A stretch of DNA of 64,000 nucleotides. Origin: Glycomyces arizonensis DSM 44726. GTDB lineage: Bacteria > Actinomycetota > Actinomycetes > Mycobacteriales > Micromonosporaceae. Location of the stretch: the NCBI RefSeq assembly GCF_000482705.1, contig NZ_AXWO01000008.1:124001-188000 (forward strand). Direction: 5' to 3'. Positions 61,320 through 64,000 of the stretch are shown one piece after another. The notes beneath the pieces were generated by a model that was not told the DNA's origin, did not search any database, and was given only the letters and a program-made list of their open reading frames with translations. Position 1 is the first letter of the stretch. Every line of letters starts with the position of its first letter. Made by a program: the position numbers and the translations under genes.

Positions 61320-61474
61320 TCGAACCGGTTCGAATCATAGTCGCTCGATCGCGAGAGCGCAAGCCCCAATACAGGGACTTGAGCTGGGAAAATACAACAA
61401 GACATTGAAGTTCTTGCATCGAACGGGGTTCGAAACTATCGTCAGGGCTGTTCCGGAACGTCGAACCGGTTCAA
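61320..61474. promoter_or_regulatory. Three LacI operators, consensus TCGAACCGGTTCGA
   Basis: TCGAACCGGTTCGA (61320-61333, perfect palindrome), TCGAACGGGGTTCGA (61419-61433) and TCGAACCGGTTCAA (61461-61474) lie in the divergent region between the LacI gene and the GH39-like gene. The two outer sites flank the start regions of the two operons. Confidence 0.85.
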
Positions 61475-61496
61475 CTTCTCAATGAGGAGCAATCCC

Positions 61497-63206
61497 ATGC
61501 ATCGCACCGTGAAACGAGCGTTGACGCGCCTGAGCGTCCTCGCCATCGCCGTCGGCGCCGCCGTGGCGGGACCCGCCGCCCCGGCCAGCGCCGAGGGCCT
61601 GACCCTCAACGTCGACATCGGACAGGTCGTGCGCCCGGCGACGCAGGTCGCCTCCGGCGGCCTGTACGGCGTCGACGCCGACAAGCCGACCGTCGACATG
61701 CTGCTGCCGCTCAATCCGACCGGTTTCACCCAGCCCGCGCCCGGCACCCAGCAACTGGGCAACGGCGCGACCGAGCCGTGCTGCGACTCGCTCGACGTCG
61801 GCGGCAACCTCATCAGCTCCGGCGCCCAGCAGTTCATCCGCATGCCGGACATCTACCCGGACTTCCCCTATCGGTGGCAGGGCTGGGGCGACTGGGAGGA
61901 CAAGGTCACCACCATGGTGAACGACCGCCTGGCCGAGACCGCCATGACCAACATCCGCGGCTGGGAGCTGTGGAACGAGCCCGACTGGACGTGGGACGCC
62001 TCGGCGGGCTCGTTCAACGACGGCTGGACGCGCACCTACAACCTGGTGCGCTCCCTGGACCCGGTCACCCCGATCGTCGGCCCGAGCTGGTCGTACTACG
62101 GCCATGACAAGATGCTCGACTTCATGACGCACGCCCGGGACACCGGCACGCTCCCGGACGTGATCGTGTGGCACGAGCTCACCGACATGGACTGGAACAA
62201 CTTCGACGAGCACGTCGCCGACTTCCGCGCCATCGAGAACCAGCTGGGTGTCTCGCATCGGCCCATCGCCATCAACGAGTACAACAGCCGCAACCAGATG
62301 GACATCCCCAGTGTGGCCGTGCACTGGATGGCCGTGTTCGAGCGCTACGGCGCCCGCGAGGCCCATCGCGCCTACTGGTTCGAGGCCGGCACCTTCGACG
62401 GCCTGTTCACGCTGGACAACCGGCCGACCGCCTCGTACTGGGTCTACCGCTGGTACGGGGCGATGACGGGGAACATGGTGGCCACGACGCCGAACAGCTG
62501 GCTCGACGGCATGGCCTCCTACGACTCCAGCCGCAAGATCGTCAACGTCGTCTTCGGCGGCGACTGGGGCGACAACGCCGTGCACGTCGAAGGACTCGGC
62601 GCGCTCGGCTCCTCGGTGGACGTGCGGGTCCTCTACACCCCGGGTTCGGGGCGCAACACGCACGTCGCCTCCCCCACCGTCGTCACCGACACGACGATGG
62701 CCGTGTCGGGCGGCCAGATCACGGTCCCGGTGGACGGCATGAACGCCGAGGGGGCCTACCAGCTCCTGATCACCCCGGCGGGCGGCCCGACCACGTCCTG
62801 GCAGCAGGTCTACGAGGCCGAGAACGCCACGGTCGTCAACGCGAACACCTTCGGCTCGGGCAATGCGTCGAACGGCTACTACGTGGGTCAGATCGACAAC
62901 TCCGGCGACATGCGCTCGGACTCCTTCGTGGACTTCACCGTGGACGTCCCCGACTCGCGGAGCTACACGATGACGATCAGGTACGCCAACGGCACGGGCG
63001 CGACCTCGACGCACGGCCTGGCCTACAACGGCGGGGCGTGGTCCACGGTCTCGTACGCGCCGACCGCCGGATGGGCGCAGTTCGCCACCACGAGTGTGAC
63101 GGTCGACCTGCACGAGGGATACAACATGATCCGCCTGGCCAAGGGCTCGCCGTATTTCGGCGGGGGCACCGGTTACGCGGAGCTGGACAGCATCACGCTG
63201 TCCTGA
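61497..63206 (+). CDS. Secreted GH39-like glycosidase with C-terminal CBM6/35-like module
   Basis: A 569-residue secreted enzyme. The signal peptide covers about residues 1-32 (APASAEG). The TIM barrel shows WELWNEPDWTW with acid/base Glu161 and IAINEYNS with nucleophile Glu261, as in clan GH-A families such as GH39. From about residue 440 a beta-sandwich carbohydrate-binding module follows (YEAENATVVN, FVDFTVDVP, GYNMIRLAKG). GAGGAGC precedes ATG 61497. Divergent from the arabinan importer operon and sharing its operators, it probably acts on an extracellular plant polysaccharide. The exact family is uncertain. Confidence 0.82.
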   Translation: MHRTVKRALTRLSVLAIAVGAAVAGPAAPASAEGLTLNVDIGQVVRPATQVASGGLYGVDADKPTVDMLLPLNPTGFTQPAPGTQQLGNGATEPCCDSLDVGGNLISSGAQQFIRMPDIYPDFPYRWQGWGDWEDKVTTMVNDRLAETAMTNIRGWELWNEPDWTWDASAGSFNDGWTRTYNLVRSLDPVTPIVGPSWSYYGHDKMLDFMTHARDTGTLPDVIVWHELTDMDWNNFDEHVADFRAIENQLGVSHRPIAINEYNSRNQMDIPSVAVHWMAVFERYGAREAHRAYWFEAGTFDGLFTLDNRPTASYWVYRWYGAMTGNMVATTPNSWLDGMASYDSSRKIVNVVFGGDWGDNAVHVEGLGALGSSVDVRVLYTPGSGRNTHVASPTVVTDTTMAVSGGQITVPVDGMNAEGAYQLLITPAGGPTTSWQQVYEAENATVVNANTFGSGNASNGYYVGQIDNSGDMRSDSFVDFTVDVPDSRSYTMTIRYANGTGATSTHGLAYNGGAWSTVSYAPTAGWAQFATTSVTVDLHEGYNMIRLAKGSPYFGGGTGYAELDSITLS

Positions 63207-63212
63207 GGCACG

Positions 63213-63248
63213 GGCCGACGCGCCGCCTGCGCGGGCGGCGCGTCGGCC
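63213..63248 (+). terminator. Hairpin terminator after the GH39-like gene
   Basis: GGCCGACGCGCCGCC (63213-63227) pairs perfectly with GGCGGCGCGTCGGCC (63234-63248), a 15-bp stem with a 6-base loop, 7 bp after the stop. Confidence 0.88.
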
Positions 63249-63283
63249 TCAGCCGCGAGCCGCTCCGCCGGGTGCGTTGCGCC

Positions 63284-63306
63284 AAGTTTATATACGAGGT
63301 AAACTT
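63284..63306. promoter_or_regulatory. Operator-like inverted repeat before the membrane protein/TetR pair
   Basis: AAGTTTA (63284-63290) and TAAACTT (63300-63306) are inverted around nine bases, 38 bp before the membrane-protein start. AT-richness and position suit the TetR protein encoded downstream. Confidence 0.6.
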
Positions 63307-63344
63307 ACAACGTACACAAACTTGACGCCCCCTTTGGAGCCCTC

Positions 63345-63776
63345 ATGACCCTCCTCGCCGTCGTCCTCCCTCTCATATGGCTGGCCTGGCTGGCCCTCAT
63401 CGACTGGGTGCCGATGCCCCCGCTCAACGACCTGACCCCGGACAACCGCCGCTCGCGCCTGCTCGCCGCAGTGATCAACTACCCGTTCCCGCTGCTCGTC
63501 TCAGGCGGCGTCGCCCTCGGCGAGACGTGGTCGCTCATCGCGGCGGCGGCGCTGTGCTGCCTCACCCTGGCCGGGCACCTGCTCAGCTGGTGGCTGCCCT
63601 ACTTCGGACTCGGCTCGGCCTCCCAGCGGGAGGTCTACGAGCGCGACTACGCCCGCACGCTGAAGATCCTGCCCGCCGAGGGGCACGACGTCGTCCCCGA
63701 CGTCCAGCACCTGGTGGTCGGCGCGCTCACCCTGGCCATGCTCGCCACGACGCTGACTGTCACGCTGTCCCCATGA
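63345..63776 (+). CDS. Small membrane protein of unknown function
   Basis: A 143-residue protein with four predicted helices (about 3-20, 45-62, 64-82 and 120-140) and a soluble segment with YERDYARTLKILP between the third and fourth. Not recognised beyond similarity to actinomycete hypothetical membrane proteins. TTTGGAG precedes ATG 63345. Its stop overlaps the TetR start (ATGA), so it is probably the regulated partner, and an efflux or stress role is plausible. Confidence 0.7.
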   Translation: MTLLAVVLPLIWLAWLALIDWVPMPPLNDLTPDNRRSRLLAAVINYPFPLLVSGGVALGETWSLIAAAALCCLTLAGHLLSWWLPYFGLGSASQREVYERDYARTLKILPAEGHDVVPDVQHLVVGALTLAMLATTLTVTLSP

Positions 63777-64000
63777 GTCACGCAACGCGCCGCGGCGGGC
63801 GACCTGCCAGGATCACCGCCGAGCAGGTCGTCACCGCGGCCATCGAGCTGCTCGACGCCGAGGGGCTGAACGCCTTGACCATGCGGAACCTCGGCGCCCG
63901 GCTCGGGGTGACCGCGATGTCGCTGTACCGGCACCTCCCCGGCCGCGACGCGGTCCTGTCCGCGGTCGTCAACCGGCTGTTCGCCTCCGCGCTCACCGGC
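63773..64000 (+). CDS. TetR-family regulator, N-terminal part (runs off window)
   Basis: The first 76 codons are present. The TetR DNA-binding domain is complete: ITAEQVVTAAIELLDAEGLN, LTMRNLGARLGVTAMSLYRHLPGRDAVL. The start overlaps the membrane-protein stop by four bases. It likely binds the inverted repeat at 63284-63306 and controls both genes. The ligand domain lies beyond the window. Confidence 0.85.
   Translation, partial: MSHATRRGGRPARITAEQVVTAAIELLDAEGLNALTMRNLGARLGVTAMSLYRHLPGRDAVLSAVVNRLFASALTG

Overview
The window is chromosomal DNA from a very GC-rich actinomycete. The evidence is the strong G/C third-position bias, frequent GTG starts with GTGA/ATGA coupling, four lipoprotein-dependent sugar ABC systems, several LacI-type regulators, a cutinase closely resembling the Thermobifida enzymes, and a guanidine-III riboswitch resembling the Thermobifida fusca one. 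The genus cannot be fixed from the sequence. No rRNA, tRNA, CRISPR array, transposase or phage gene was seen.

Layout. 1-3206: start of a patatin-like lipase, then arginine deiminase and its antiporter. 3671-11453: sugar importer, GH43 glycosidase, two DUF6807 proteins and a ROK regulator. 11401-15428: a small type III polyketide/prenyl locus (PKS, acyl-CoA dehydrogenase-like flavoprotein, UbiA prenyltransferase, methyltransferase). 15521-15925: cytosolic copper-storage protein. 15995-24201: a tightly coupled leftward operon of chorismatase, aminotransferase, 3-hydroxybenzoate 6-hydroxylase-like enzyme, gentisate dioxygenase-like enzyme, two ATP-grasp ligases and an MFS exporter. Facing it across an AT-rich divergent region is 24612-26966: desaturase-fold enzyme, stand-alone B3/4 tRNA-editing-type domain and LysE-type exporter. 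27581-39203: a long leftward operon with LacI, ABC importer, two ADP-ribosylglycohydrolases, ribokinase, a glycosidase/FGE-like fusion, a CoA-transferase and a CitE-like lyase. 39501-40403: secreted cutinase (PET-hydrolase type). 40499-44350: LuxR and TetR regulators, an alpha/beta hydrolase, and a two-gene Gdx-type SMR exporter behind a guanidine-III riboswitch. 45426-53778: sugar importer with a GH2 enzyme, LacI regulator and secreted sialidase-fold/ricin-lectin enzyme, linked by four copies of one operator. 54000-63206: LacI regulator, GH127 arabinofuranosidase, ABC importer, another LacI regulator and a divergent secreted GH39-like enzyme with three operator copies. 63345-64000: membrane protein and the start of a TetR regulator.

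How it works together. Most of the window is modular plant-polysaccharide use: a secreted or cytosolic glycosidase, a lipoprotein/two-permease importer (no ATPase gene is present, so a shared MsiK-like ATPase elsewhere is assumed) and a local repressor. The most unusual part is 15995-26966. The enzymes read as chorismate to 3-hydroxybenzoate to gentisate to a ring-opened C7 keto-diacid, then amination and ATP-grasp ligation, with export and possible self-protection by a tRNA-editing domain. This looks like biosynthesis of an undescribed amino-acid or dipeptide antimetabolite, not aromatic catabolism. A second notable set is the riboside-type operon at 27581-39203.
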